From assembly GCA_036784855.1 (NCBI GenBank), contig JAZDSV010000003.1, positions 551,102-615,101 on the forward strand: a stretch of 64,000 nt of DNA, in the 5' to 3' direction. How positions within the stretch are numbered: the first letter of the stretch is position 1; each line of letters begins with the position of its first letter. The notes below the pieces were generated by a model. The model did no database searches, was not told where the DNA came from, and worked only from the letters and a program-made list of their open reading frames with translations. This stretch comes from Aphelidium insulamus (Eukaryota > Aphelidiomycota > Aphelidea > Aphelidiaceae). The position numbers and the translations under genes are program-made. Below are positions 1 through 11,049 of the stretch, in pieces.

Positions 1-384
1 GCACGCGCCATGCTCACCACATACGGCATGGGTTCGCCGGCAATCGGCAAGGTCAACGTGTCCAACAAGGAGGACTATGAAATGTTGTCCGCGCACACTC
101 GGCAACTCATCGAGTCCGAGATCCGGCAGATGATGGACGATGCGTATGTGCGCGCCAAAGCCATACTGACGACGCATCGCAAAGAGTTGGACTTGCTGGC
201 GGCGGCGCTGATGGAGTACGAGTCACTTACCGGTGACGAAATCCGCACCATTATCAAGGGCGAGAAGTTGAGTCGTGATCCGCTGCCCGCCGAGGACTCC
301 CCGCCCGGCTCCGGTAGTCTCGGATCCCGGGGCAAGCTGTCGCCGTTCTTGGCGGCGGCTGATGTGGATGACGCTGCGCGGTAG
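1..384 (+). CDS. YME1: C-terminal end of mitochondrial i-AAA protease YME1 (partial)
   Basis: The frame is open from base 1 and ends at a TAG at 382-384, so only the last ~127 residues are in the window. They match the C-terminal helical end of the FtsH-type M41 peptidase domain: SAHTRQLIESEIRQMMDDAY, then RAKAILTTHRKELDLLAAAL, a LTGDEI turn and an IIKGEKL end. The RAK-ILxTHxKE-LAxAL pattern followed by xGxKL is closer to YME1L (inner-membrane i-AAA, active site facing the intermembrane space) than to AFG3L2, whose C-terminus differs. The AAA module and HEXXH zinc site lie upstream, outside the window. A Pro/Ser/Gly-rich tail of ~35 residues follows the conserved part and is probably lineage-specific. 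Confidence 0.85.
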   Translation, partial: ARAMLTTYGMGSPAIGKVNVSNKEDYEMLSAHTRQLIESEIRQMMDDAYVRAKAILTTHRKELDLLAAALMEYESLTGDEIRTIIKGEKLSRDPLPAEDSPPGSGSLGSRGKLSPFLAAADVDDAAR

Positions 385-620
385 CTTGCTTAACCCAACA
401 TTTATATAGAGACAGATGTGCGCTACGAAAAAACAATCTACAATCTTGTGTATTTTAACCAGTGTCCCGCGTCGCTTGTAGGCGGGCCGACGACCGGCGG
501 GCAAGTGGCGATTTGCGGCTCGACTTTATATGTGAATTTGTTGAAGCGGATAACGACGCTTCACGCAGGCCGTCTCGTCTCTTGCGCAGGACAATTACGC
601 AACGAGGTCGCCTGGTCGAT

Positions 621-2946
621 TCAAATCTTTTCATTCTCTCGGCTATCCAGCTCAGCCAGTCGCCGTAAAGCTAGCGGCGTGGGTGATGGTGTGCGCTGTT
701 CGAAATAGTGTTTGTTGTCCACACTATCAGCATTGTCCGCTTCTAATTCTGACGGTGTCAATGAGGTCGGCGATGGCAACGGCGGCGGCGGAGTCAAAGG
801 ACGTTTGCGTGGTCGGCCTCGTTTCCGTTTGACAACCACACCGTCGCCACCGGCGTGAACAGTTGTGTTTGATGTAGAAGACGCCAAAGGTGGGCAGGTG
901 ATTGACGGTGTCGAGGTATCAGAGATGAGCCACTTTTGATCGAACGGTAACAGTTGCGGAAGTGCTTCCAGTGACCGGTGATACTCGCCAAGTTCTCCAG
1001 CTAATAGGCGCACAGAGAGCCGAATTGCCCGCCGTCTTTTCCGCAGTTTTCTGTCCATATCAGCAGAAAGTACGTCTCGAGGATCATTGTCACATGCAGT
1101 GTCAAAAGAGTGACCAATATATACAGAATCCAAGTCGGATTGAAGTGAAAAATGATACGCTAGAGGTGAGAAATAGGTCATTTCCTTAAGGACTGGCATT
1201 TTTGCCGTGATGCCAGTATCGGGGCCGTAGAACCGTCCGCAGATGCTGGCAAGCGGAACTGAAATGAGACTGCCAAAAGGAGCGGATGACAGGTTTCCAG
1301 ACAACTTGCTCAGAAATGCAAACGTTCCCTGGACAAAAGGCCCGCTATCATGGCTGACTACGCGATGCATCTCAAACAGTGGATCATGGTCGGTGGGCAG
1401 CATCCATCCCAGCCTGTGTGCTGAGAGTGCGACACGGCCGCCTGATAATCGAAGCAAGTCCCCCGCTATTAAACGCTCGCAGCCAAAAACAAGTTCGGTG
1501 CCATTTGGCTCAATGTAATATGAGTTGCTTGCTTTTGCTGCAGCAACAATCGCCGACCGTAAACAGGAGTTCAACACCTTGTCCACGTACGTATCCCGCT
1601 TGAGCTACATCTTGTCAAACTATACACTGATTTGCATAATAGCAGGGTACCTTGCTAATTGGCTCAAGTAGAGGAGAGAAGGCCAGGTATGGTTCGGTAC
1701 ATCCAGATAGAATGTAGCAAGTCACTGCGCCAACGTCTTTGCAGCAAAGATTTGGTGGTAGCAGATACCACGGAAAGCAGAGGGGTTGCACGCGGTATCC
1801 ACCAACTAGATTCTCGAACACTCGCACTGGCCACCTGATATTCGAGTACGCCGCCGGTAGCCCGAGCGCGTCGGATACCGGCAGTGACGGTAAAAGAAGC
1901 ACATGCCGTAACCTCGTCCAAACTATATCACCGCAGCGATACCGCTGGAGCGATCCTGTTTGAACGGGGCACAATAAACATGTACACGTGGAATCATCCG
2001 AGTGTCTATCACCAGCCACAGTAGCATTGTCTACGCCCAATGGATTCCGGACAGGGCCGAGAATCCGCATCAGCCACCAAATGTGGGTTGCAAAATCTTG
2101 AACATTCTGGTATGTCCGATTAGTGCAGTTTGGATGACCGAAAACACTGAATGAACGCTTCAACTTTAAATGTATATCGGCGGTTGGACAACGAGCAGCG
2201 TCATCTGCCGTGTAAGCGTGTTGCAGCGACCGTTTGATCATGGAAAAGTAGTATGGCGGTGGGGCAGGATACTCGACCTCGATTCGGTCGTAGACCTGAT
2301 AGCTTTCAGGCAGTTCAGAGAGTTTATATACAGAGTCTGGCAGTGGGAGCGCGGTGTCAAGCACTTCATCGTCGGACGAGTCGATATTGCCGTGAAGTTC
2401 AGCCGGCTCTTCGTCGGAAATGCCAAGAATATCAATGTGGTCATCGTCACTGATGTCGTGGTGGTGGTGCAGCAGTGGCGGTGGGGTGGGGCTGCGTGGT
2501 CCAGTATCTGGCACGTAGTACACCGACGACGATGTCGTATCAAAGCACTCGTGAACCCTCGACGATGGCCAATTCCTTATCGTATGCGGCGCTTTGACGT
2601 GCGCGACGGCCTGGTCCATCTTTGCCTTGAGAAGCGTGCCACACAGTAACATAAATTGATGGAAGCGAATCTGCGAGCGCCGGAGCGGAACAAAAAATTC
2701 GACACGCAGAGGCCAGCCAGAGGATGGCAGCGGCTGTATCTTGACGTGCCCATCATCAGCATCGTCGCGGGGGAGAAACATCTGATTTCGACGCGCATTA
2801 TTGTCCATCTTCCACAATTTCTCCACGAAGCCAGCAGTCATAAACTTTTGTCGAATAAACTCTTCATCATAGGTAGTCAGCGGCCGGATGTCGCGTTGAC
2901 CGTCGGACCATGGAGGCGGTTCGATACAGTATACGCCGCCAGACAT
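621..2946 (-). CDS. Clr2-like chromatin silencing factor with C-terminal AT-hook (tentative)
   Basis: Two exons (2946-1651 and 1604-621) joined by a 46-bp GT-AG intron (1605-1650) give a continuous frame of ~759 aa. The start is the first ATG (2944-2946) opening MSGGVYCIEPP. The middle contains RCGDIVWTRLRHV followed by IRWPVRVFE and PLCFPWYLLPP; the second exon contains ELVFGCERLIAGDLLRLSGG. These GDIVW...WPxRV and FGxExIxxGDLxRL patterns resemble domains of the Clr2 (cryptic loci regulator 2) family known from fungal heterochromatin silencing. A GRPRK AT-hook flanked by Lys/Arg lies near the C-terminus and supports DNA binding. An acidic, Pro-rich linker lies between the N-terminal and middle parts. 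The family assignment is by pattern only; another BAH- or PWWP-like chromatin protein is possible. Confidence 0.4.
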
Positions 2947-3565
2947 TTCACTCCGTCTGGCCGAACAATCGCAGCTCTGCACACACAATACTGTCAGGTG
3001 GCCGCTATGTACACATTCAAATGACACGCGTACCCATGCACCCAACACAGTCTATACGCGGGCCAGTCTGTGATGCACCGTAACCGCGCACTACCGGGGA
3101 CACTGATGGCAATTGAGGGCGGCAGCGGCGGCGGAAGAAGGCAGCGGAGACGGCAGAGCGAGGCGGCGCGATCGCAAACGCAGCAAGTGAACAAAGGTCA
3201 AGGTTACCGAGTCGGGGTGATTGTTCGGTCGGCGCCGCCTCGTCGCGCGTGGGAATTGTTGAATAATTGTTGAATAATCGTCTGTTCTTCACTAATGCAT
3301 TTAGGCAACTCTACATGTAGACTGATGTCGATGAACAATATTATTTGCAACAATATTTATATGGACTCTGACAAGGAAAATGTTGTACATACATATGCGT
3401 GGAATATATCGAAGCGAGTTTCGCTTTGAGTCTATCCCAATAACTCCTCTCTGATACATTCATTACTCGTAGTCATCATATATTTAATTGATCGCGACAC
3501 GACATTTAACAATTATTCAACACCTCATTGCTACAATACATAATATTAGTGTTAATGCACTTGTA
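2947..3565. other. Intergenic, no gene seen
   Basis: About 620 bp between the start of the Clr2-like gene and the stop of the TMEM184-like gene. The first ~300 bp are GC-rich and probably hold the promoter of the leftward gene. The rest is AT-rich. Short open frames here overlap one another and show no protein-like composition. Confidence 0.5.
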
Positions 3566-5065
3566 TTAAGCGTCCGGAGACTGTGGGTCATAGTTGGTGG
3601 CGATGCGCGGGTTAATTCGAACAGCGCCCACCCCGTCCATATCGTCGTCAATGTCATCGTTCTCGGCGTCCGAGTTAGTGCTCACACTCCCCTCCAGACT
3701 GCGCCGACTCTGCACGACACCGCCATTGTCACCCAAATCGACCTCGTCTGTCTCACGCTGCCTGTCGTGCCGATTGATCAGCGGCTCCTCGGGAGTGGGT
3801 TCCTTTGGTGTGTGCCGCGACGGTTGATGATGTCGGTCGGTCGTTGTCGTGGCGCTCTTTTGCAGCGAGCTAGATGACAGAGTGATCACTTTCAACTCGA
3901 CGGGTTTGTCGCGCGGCTTCCGCTTGCCCTGCAGTGCGTTTTTTGTGTCATGCACCAGGTCGATGGGGATGATAATGTCGCGTAGACCGCGCCGTATTCC
4001 CGTCCGCTCGCCCTCGTACTCATCGGCGGCAAAGCAGTAGATGTGCATCCCCGCCGCCACCACCATCTCCAAACATATGAGCAGACTCTGCACCTGTGTG
4101 CTGATGTTGGACACTGTAAAGTAGTCTGTCTCGTGGATGGCACCAGTACTGCTCAGCATGGACAGAAAGACTGCCTGCCCTACACAAGTACATGATGTGT
4201 TAATGCACATATCATTACTAAAAACCAATACGTACAAAAGGAGAAAAAGATGACGAATTTGACGGCGAGAAACTTCCACATTGGCCGGTAGCGAGCAATG
4301 TCCGACTGCACCACCATAAAGAATAGTACCAGATAGTACATGGCAATCGAGACCGACACCATCTCAATGGATAGGAGGTAAAATTTGGCGTGCTTCATGT
4401 CCATCTGTTCGGGACATAGGGCGCCGCTGGCCTCCAACAACACCTCGATCAGACTTGTTATAGGGTGGATGAGGGCATACTGCAGGGTGCCGCGCGTACA
4501 CGCCTTCAAGAACCCACCACTGCGCGGATTATATATGAAACAGCCGAACGGGAACGGGTAACGCCCGTCTGGTTTCCGCTGCAAGGCCGCCTTCTGCTCC
4601 GCGTGGTCGGCGCCCATGTAGTTCAGCAGCAGGGCGTAGAATGAGTAGACGACGAACGCTTCGTAGCACGAGCGAATAGCGTCAAAGTAGACTGCGTGCT
4701 GGAAGAACCGGAGTGACAGAAAGGAGGTCACAGAGTACACTGGCACCATCAACAGTATGCGGATGATGTGACGCTGCTGCTCAGGTCGGCGATAAAACTC
4801 GACATGATGCCACTGCCACGATTATATATACATGGATAGAGTGTGTATATCTTGTCTGTACTTACTATCAGCAGAAAGCTCATCACTACCGCCACAACCA
4901 TGCAAATCCTACGCGATTATCAACATTAGACTATTTAATTACCATGCAGTCAAGATACCCGGCCACCAGCCAGGCAACTTGGTGCGGCTGTATGTTTTCA
5001 AAGTCAAACTTTTCCATCGGGTCATAGTCGCTGTTCTTGAAGGACTCACAGGTGTCACCGGACAT
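3566..5065 (-). CDS. TMEM184: TMEM184/LAZ1 (Ostalpha-like, DUF300) multi-pass membrane protein
   Basis: Four exons (5065-4959, 4908-4866, 4812-4236, 4179-3566) with introns of 50, 53 and 56 bp splice in frame to 446 aa. Splicing restores family signatures: RRPEQQRHIIRILLMVPVYS, SFLSLRF, YFDAIRSCYEAFVVYSF, the PFPFGCF region, and SFWQAVFL across the third junction. These are hallmarks of the TMEM184/LAZ1 family, seven-helix proteins of endomembrane and plasma membrane related to organic solute transporter alpha and linked to vacuolar and endosomal integrity. The cytoplasmic C-terminus (~120 aa) is hydrophilic, with Ser/Thr runs and an acidic stretch, and varies in the family. The ATG at 5063-5065 is chosen because the upstream in-frame extension is low in complexity. 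Confidence 0.88.
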
Positions 5066-5142
5066 TGTACACTTACTGTGTGCAAATAACAACAGTGAAT
5101 GTGCTATAAATAGAGAGCGAGCGATTAGAGCGATAGAGAGCG

Positions 5143-5293
5143 ATTTACCGGGCACATCAGAGGCTGCAATTCATCACAATGCAGCAAATTGGTCAGGCCA
5201 TTGTTGATCGAACTCGCCAGCTGGGACGTTCTGGTCTGCCAATTCAATTGTAAATAAAATTAAATTTCTACAAAAAAAAAAAAAAAAAAAAAA
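5143..5293 (+). mobile_element. A-tailed short retro-insertion (candidate processed cDNA 3' end)
   Basis: A ~151-bp segment ends in about 23 A residues (5271-5293). An AATAAA at 5253-5258 overlaps the stop codon of a frame open back to the segment's 5' end; the frame ends RQLGRSGLPIQL. The candidate 9-bp direct repeat AGAGAGCGA lies immediately left (5134-5142) and right (5294-5302). Stop codon, poly(A) signal and A-tract in the right order, bounded by a direct repeat, suggest reverse transcription of the end of an mRNA with a very short 3' UTR. The flanks are themselves GAGA-rich, so the target duplication could be chance. The source gene is not recognised. The insertion lies just upstream of the TMEM184-like start codon. 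Confidence 0.4.
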
Positions 5294-5552
5294 AGAGAGC
5301 GAGAGATTTATTGTGCACGTGCTCCATAAAAGTAGTTTGCGGCAGGACATAGCCGATATAAATAGCTATATTGGAGGCTGTATATTCCAATGCTAAATGC
5401 TGACGCACAGCAATGATATAACACACGACGCGATCGAGTCCAGAGTTCTCATTGGCCAGCTCGATAGCTGGATCGCACGCGGCCGATTTAGATTTCGTAT
5501 ACGTAAATATTATTCTTCCATTTCTTCGTTCTCTTCATTTTCTCCATCAATT

Positions 5553-5960
5553 ATGCGCCACTATATCACTGTGGCTGTGGTGTGTGTGCTGGGTGTTGTC
5601 AGCGCTGCCGGGCCAGAGTATTGCATCAACAATCAAACTCTGGCCGCCACCAGTCCGTATTCTACCACGATAACACAGCTGGGCGCGTCTGTGAATGGCA
5701 CCTGCGCCAGCAAGCTACCGTCCTATTTCGCCCCGGCACTCAAGAACTGTGTCATTGGTACCGTGAGCGAGGGCCTGGGCTGTCGACTGTGCGAGCTGGG
5801 CTACACCGCGGACAGCATGTGCGGTATTCGCGTGATGGGCGGCGCTAATTCGTGCACCATCTGCGTCAAGCCCGGTGCCGCGGCCCAGGATTCCTCCGCA
5901 GCGACTATTGGCGGGATGTTCACCGCTTTTATCGCGCCCGTGCTTCTCAGTATTTTCTAA
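5553..5960 (+). CDS. Secreted Cys-rich protein, probably GPI-anchored
   Basis: A single-exon frame of 135 aa from the ATG at 5553. The frame is open upstream to 5397, but the internal Met is preferred because it creates a classical signal peptide: short basic start, then VAVVCVLGVVSA with cleavage near SAAG. The mature part has about eight Cys, several in close pairs (CRLCELG, SCTICV), suggesting a small disulfide-bonded fold. The C-terminus ends in a hydrophobic segment (GGMFTAFIAPVLLSIF) after small residues, as in GPI-anchor signals. No family is recognised. It may be a lineage-specific surface protein. Confidence 0.6.
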   Translation: MRHYITVAVVCVLGVVSAAGPEYCINNQTLAATSPYSTTITQLGASVNGTCASKLPSYFAPALKNCVIGTVSEGLGCRLCELGYTADSMCGIRVMGGANSCTICVKPGAAAQDSSAATIGGMFTAFIAPVLLSIF

Positions 5961-6091
5961 TTATCTGCTTTGTTGAATAGTTCATCAAGCGCTTAATAGA
6001 GTTCCGCCAGGCACATGTCTTTTATAGACGTGTTTATGTACGTGTGTGCGCCAATGATATATTGAATATTATTTAGGTGAAATATTGGGTA

Positions 6092-7654
6092 TTACCGCAG
6101 GGATTTCTTGCTGGAAGTAGCTGCAGTCTCGGCGGGCTTGGCAGCGAATTCGTTGAAAAAATCTATCCGCGTGGCTGACTGTGCCGCCTTCTTGGTCTCG
6201 GTGCTGCTCTGGGTGTCGGCGATATTTTGCCTGCTCTTGCTGACACCCGTGTAGTTTCTAAAACCGTGTCTCTTTAATGAAATGCAAATAGCATGGATGA
6301 AGCGAGAACGTACGCAGGGTCAGCCAGGCGGGCAAAAACACCTTCGAATGAGGCCGTGTCACCGTCATGAGACGCGGACACGGATGTCGACGCGTACAGA
6401 CTACTGAGACGTTCGCCGCTGCCGTCGCGCAGCCTTCTCAGTGTCGATCGATTCTCCTCGGCTTTCAACTGAAGAGCTTTCGGGAATGCACTGCGATGTT
6501 GGTATGTATCGTTATACACAGTACTCATGTTACCTCTGGTCTGCCAGCCGGTTGGTAACGTCTCTCGGCGATGGGTGCTACATATAGATGTTAAATAACG
6601 ACAGCAGCAACTCCCGCTAACAGACGGATGTGCATACCATGCCGCGCGATGTGGCAAATGACTTTGAGGCCGGCCGGATCGAGACGCTAGTGGTGGCGGC
6701 CATGATTGTCGCGGCTTCCTCGGCAAGGCGGTCCGAGGAAGCGGCGGCACTTCCGGCATGCGAACGGTGAAGCGGGGGCAAGATGCGCAGCTTTTCTGCG
6801 GATGCCGTCACGCTGTCCTCGTCCCCGTCGCTGAGCAGGCTAAACACTGCTGTGGCGCCTGTGACTGCAGCGTCATTGCTTGAACTGCTAGCTTCCCCCG
6901 GAGCTCCAGAGTCCTGCGCGGCATCTCCCACGCTACTGGAGCCACCAGCACCGCCCGGCACGACCACGACCAGCGGAGCCGCACCGCCGGCGCGCACATC
7001 ATCCAGCGACTCTTGAGAGCGGCGCGCCTCGGCGAAATTACTCTCGGCCAGCCGCAGCTTGGCCTCCATGCCCTCCACCAGGCCGTGAACACTGCCGCGC
7101 ACCGAGGCACGCGCCGCCGCCGTAAACATTTGACTGCCGGCGCGGGACAGCGTGTCATGTGAGGACGTGACGGAGGAGCCTGCCGCTGTCGGTTGCTGTT
7201 GCTGCTGTTGCTGCTGCTGTTGCCTGTAGAGACTGTTGGCCGACTGTTTGAGGAACTGGGAGGCGGTGGTGCCCTGCAGACTGTCGCGTCGACTGCCCGG
7301 ACCCAGCAGGCCGGACCCGGTGGCACTGCTGCCTATGGCCGGCAGACGCGGTGCACTGCGCGACCACATGTCGGACGCGGTGGGCGACGTGACGGCCAAT
7401 GAGTGACGCCGAGCAGCTGTTGCGCCACGAGTTGGCAATGTCAGCGCGTCAAATGGCGACTGCTGGCCGCCGTGCAGGTGGTGGGCGTGGCCGTGAAGCA
7501 GGTGACTCGACGGTGGTGTCGACATGGTGGGCGTGGTGGGCGCAGAGTTGTCTGGCGATGCGGAGGCGCTTGCCGCAGCAGTCGCCCGTGTCAGTGGCGG
7601 CAGTGAGCGCCGCTTGTCTTTGGGCGTGGCAACCGAGGCGTCTACGGTGTTCAT
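6092..7654 (-). CDS. Ser/Ala-rich polyQ protein of unknown function
   Basis: A multi-exon gene starting at the ATG 7652-7654 (MNTVDASVATPKDKRRS) and ending at a TAA (6092-6094). In-frame splice sites can be read after ATSRGM (acceptor before HPSPRD), after RLADQ, and at a GTACGT donor after LADP that joins to ANYTGVSK. The protein is low in complexity: long Ser/Thr/Ala/Pro segments, a run of ten Gln near residue 150, and a short charged helix (EGMEAKLRLAESNFAEARR). The C-terminal ~100 residues (NRSTLRRLRDGSGERL, then RIDFFNEFAAK) are more ordered and may be the conserved core. Many RRxS-type sites suggest a phosphorylated scaffold. No family is recognised. Confidence 0.55.
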
Positions 7655-8680
7655 ATGGGCGGCTTCTCGGTACAGCGCTACGCCTATAGCTATGTATATG
7701 GGAGTATGTATGTGCTGCTCTCTATGCAAGAAGTGTACACATTGATGTGTGCGCGGCAATGTATATTTAGGCTGCTGTGCTGGTTGGCATGGTGACCTGC
7801 TGTGGAGCCATCTGCTCAGTTACAGATTTCACATATGTATAGTTTATGCGATTTTATATGAAACAGTACAATATTACTAGTTGGAACAGCGGTAAGAGTT
7901 AGCCCTCATCTGGCCTCCAATAATACATTATTGGTCTGTGTGTGTGCCGTGCTGATGGCAGTGGGCTGGCCGTGCACCGTGGTCGACTTCCGATTCCGTC
8001 TCCATCCACATGTACGCCACCACACTCCCATCACGGCCACCCCAGCACTATCTGTTGCTGTTGCTAATGCACTTTAGCAAGCTGCAGATGGTCGCGTCAC
8101 GCGACTAAAGGAACACGATAAATGTTCCTTTATATCCATTACACTGAGCATCTTTGCTGCATCAACACAAACTTGTCCCTTACACGGTACTGCTACCTAC
8201 CATATTGCGTCCTGCAATAATCGAGGCAAGCTATGGATGGAAGTTCACTTTGGCATGGGTTCAACCACTTTGCAATCAAGTCGTTCATGCACGACACAAT
8301 AGTGATGTCCACGCCTGCATAGGATGATGGCACTTTCAATGCAAACACAATGCTTACGGCGTGTGCTTGATAATCTTGCTATCTTTTGCTAGGACATCTC
8401 GCTCGCTTTCTGCTTGGATTGTGGAATCGGGAAACAACCCTTGCGCACCAGGATTAACCAGCGAGGTGGAAGTCTCAGCGCACGCGTTCGTGGAACGTTT
8501 GCAGTCAACATGCTTGGCGTGCTATACTCTCCCGCTTTGGACCTATGTTGCCGCGTCAATGCTTGTGTCGCAGCTAATGTTTCTAACGACAGCCCAATAG
8601 TCAAGTCATCCACAAGCCATTATCTCTATAAATTCGTAAACTCTTGTTATTTGTACGTGTGAATAAGAAAACCATGTTGA
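7655..8680. other. Intergenic ~1 kb, no gene seen
   Basis: Lies between the start of the polyQ gene and the stop of the glycosyltransferase gene. Base composition is lower in GC than the flanking exons. Short frames on both strands lack codon-like composition and I could not join them through plausible introns. The right part may hold the 3' UTR of the leftward glycosyltransferase gene. Confidence 0.4.
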
Positions 8681-10922
8681 TCAAGCGGGCTCGGAGTAGC
8701 ACGCGGCAAAGACAGACAGAGCTGCATGCTCCCAACTGTGCGAATAGCTGCCGACCTCTTCGCGGGCTCGCTGACGACACTGTTCCGTGCGACAAGACCC
8801 TTCTGCGCCGTCCAGAGCGTACATCACCGCGCGCCCAAAGTCTTCGGGTGCCGATGTCTGCACCAGCCAACCGTTTTCCCCGTGTCGCACAATGTCTGCC
8901 AGTCCGCCAGCGTTGCGCACAATCACTGGACACCCGGCCGCCATGCTCTCCAGGCAAACATTTCCTGTTACATATGTATATTAGAATAAAGTCGGTAACA
9001 TGTGTGTATTGTACAGAACCTACCGAGAGTCTCAAACTCCGACGGCATGACAAATAGATCGGCGGCGGCATAGGCAGCTGCAAGGTCCTGGCCATGCAAG
9101 AATGAAGCCGTGTAAAACACTCTGCTCATATTCAGTGCATAGTCTACCTATAAATAATGTACCTCTCGGCGGGGCCGTGGTGACGGCGCAGTTCTTGGCC
9201 AAATGGTCCGGCACCAACAATGACCAGACAGGGCAGTGTTAGTGTGCCATCTGCATGCTGCTGCTCCCTCAGCCACTCCATCATGGACAACAGCGTGCCC
9301 AATTTCTTCTCATGTGCCACCCGGCCCACATACAGCAATATGGGCACCGTTCGTATTCGTTGCGTGGCAGACTCTTGGCCAAAAGTCCACAAGTGCCGCA
9401 GGCGTTGCACCTGGTCTTCCTCGCAGCTAAGCTCGTCCACTACATTTGGTGATGCGTCGTGTTGTTCTCTGCACTGCATGGATGTGCACAACCGTCTGCT
9501 GGCATTGATTGTATCACTAGCGTACGCCTCCGTGTCCACTGCTGGTGGCCATACGATTACCGGTGGTGTGGTGGCGACGTATTGTTCCGTGGAGCGATAG
9601 GAAACGTTGTTGACTTTGCAGACAGCAACGCTTGTCTCGTTGTTGTCGGCACTGGCTGTTACTCCGGCATAATCAGCTTTGTCCATATCAAAGGTGCCTG
9701 TGGTGAAGGTGTAGGCGGTGACGGCGCGTCGAGGTGGCGATATATCGTCTGACGGAGCCATGCGCTGCACAACCAGTCGCGCCATAAACTCGCTGGGCAC
9801 CAGCACGCGGTCTGCCCACCGCATTGTTCTGTCCAGGCAGGCACTGCAGGCCAGAAGAAATCGGCGGTACGCGCCGCTCATCGGCTGCTCACTCAGCCAC
9901 TGTGTCATGTGCTGGCTGCGTGTCACTGTGTCAGCATTGGGCGTCTGTCTGACTGACAACGTGGAGTGGTCATGGACAAAGATATACTGTAGGCGTCTAC
10001 GGGAGTACGTGCATATCTGCATATAGTATGCATATACTATGTATATATATACATATATATATAGTGAGACGTACTGGTTGGAGAGGACGCATAGCGGGCG
10101 CCGGTATGGCGGCTTCCACTCGCGGGGCCTGGCAGACCGTTCCTTCACGGCACACATGGTCCACACCCACCACACGGGCATGAAAAGCGCGGTGAATGCT
10201 CGCTGCCACCACAGCACGCACCGGCGCCACCACAACGCCACCCACAGCGTGACCCAGAAAAAGTCTGGGCCCACAAAGTGGCACACGTCCGGCTGGTAGC
10301 TGTGCAGCAGCGATGCCATCCCAGCGACCCACAGCGGGTTGGCCAGCCGAGACTCGGGGGCGTACCGGCTCGCCGGCACGAACGAGGGAATGCGCAGCAC
10401 CTGTATGCGCGTCACCCCTCGGCACTGCGGGCAGCGCTGTGGCTGATGCGCGACTCCGCTGTGACACGGCTGTCCACCACCCATCACCACTGCGCTGTCC
10501 ACGGCCACACCAGTGGTAACCACCACCGCGCCGTCATGGCCGTCCACAGCAGCAGCGGAACTGGTGGCCGAGGCGCCATACGCACAGTCTGTCAGTGAGC
10601 GCGGCTCCAGCGACACGAACGACTCGGCGTAGCAGCGACGCGACCACACCGCGCACCGCTGCGCATAATCCGGCGCCAGCACCACAATGTCCATGGCGGG
10701 CAGCGGCAATCGGAGCTGGCGGTCATTGCCGTGGACATCTGCATCTGCTGTCGGCGCGGCACTGCAGAGACGCTCCAACTGGCGCAGATGGTTGCGTAGC
10801 CGGGTGGCCACGCCGTCCACTTTGGGCGGGAAGGCCGGCGAGTAAATGAGCAGCCGCTTGCGTCGACAGCACTGCACAGAATATAGTTGCTGCAAGGTCT
10901 CTGCGGGCGCTGCCTCTTCCAT
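8681..10922 (-). CDS. GT4-family glycosyltransferase, SQD2-like
   Basis: Starts at the ATG 10922 and stops at a TGA (8681-8683); ~680 aa after removing AT-rich introns near 10,020-10,070, 9,124-9,167 and 8,966-9,023. The N-terminus has LLIYSPAFPPKVDGVATRLRN, the acceptor-domain loop of GT-B enzymes. The C-terminal nucleotide-sugar domain has LLYVGRVAHEKKL, VIVGAGPFGQEL, LFVMPSEFETLGNVCLESMA (E-x7-E type donor site) and AGGLADIVRHGENGW. This arrangement is typical of the SQD2-like clade of family GT4, which in plants makes sulfoquinovosyl-diacylglycerol and elsewhere uses other lipid or sterol acceptors. A Trp-rich hydrophobic stretch (VTLWVALWW onward) could hold the protein at a membrane. 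Fold and family are firm; the substrate cannot be read from sequence. Confidence 0.8.
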
Positions 10923-11049
10923 CGCCGGAGGAGGAGGAGACTAGGAGCCTGTGGCCACTCCTTACATGGCCTCCAACACTGGCGCAGCGGTGCCGTCATC
11001 CGCGCGTGATGCGGTCACACGGGTGACTATGTGCACAGGTACCACCGCT

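Noticed and set aside
9997-10467. A 156-codon minus-strand frame within the glycosyltransferase
   Set aside because: Out-of-frame shadow of the real GT4 exon, with Arg/Ala/Val bias.
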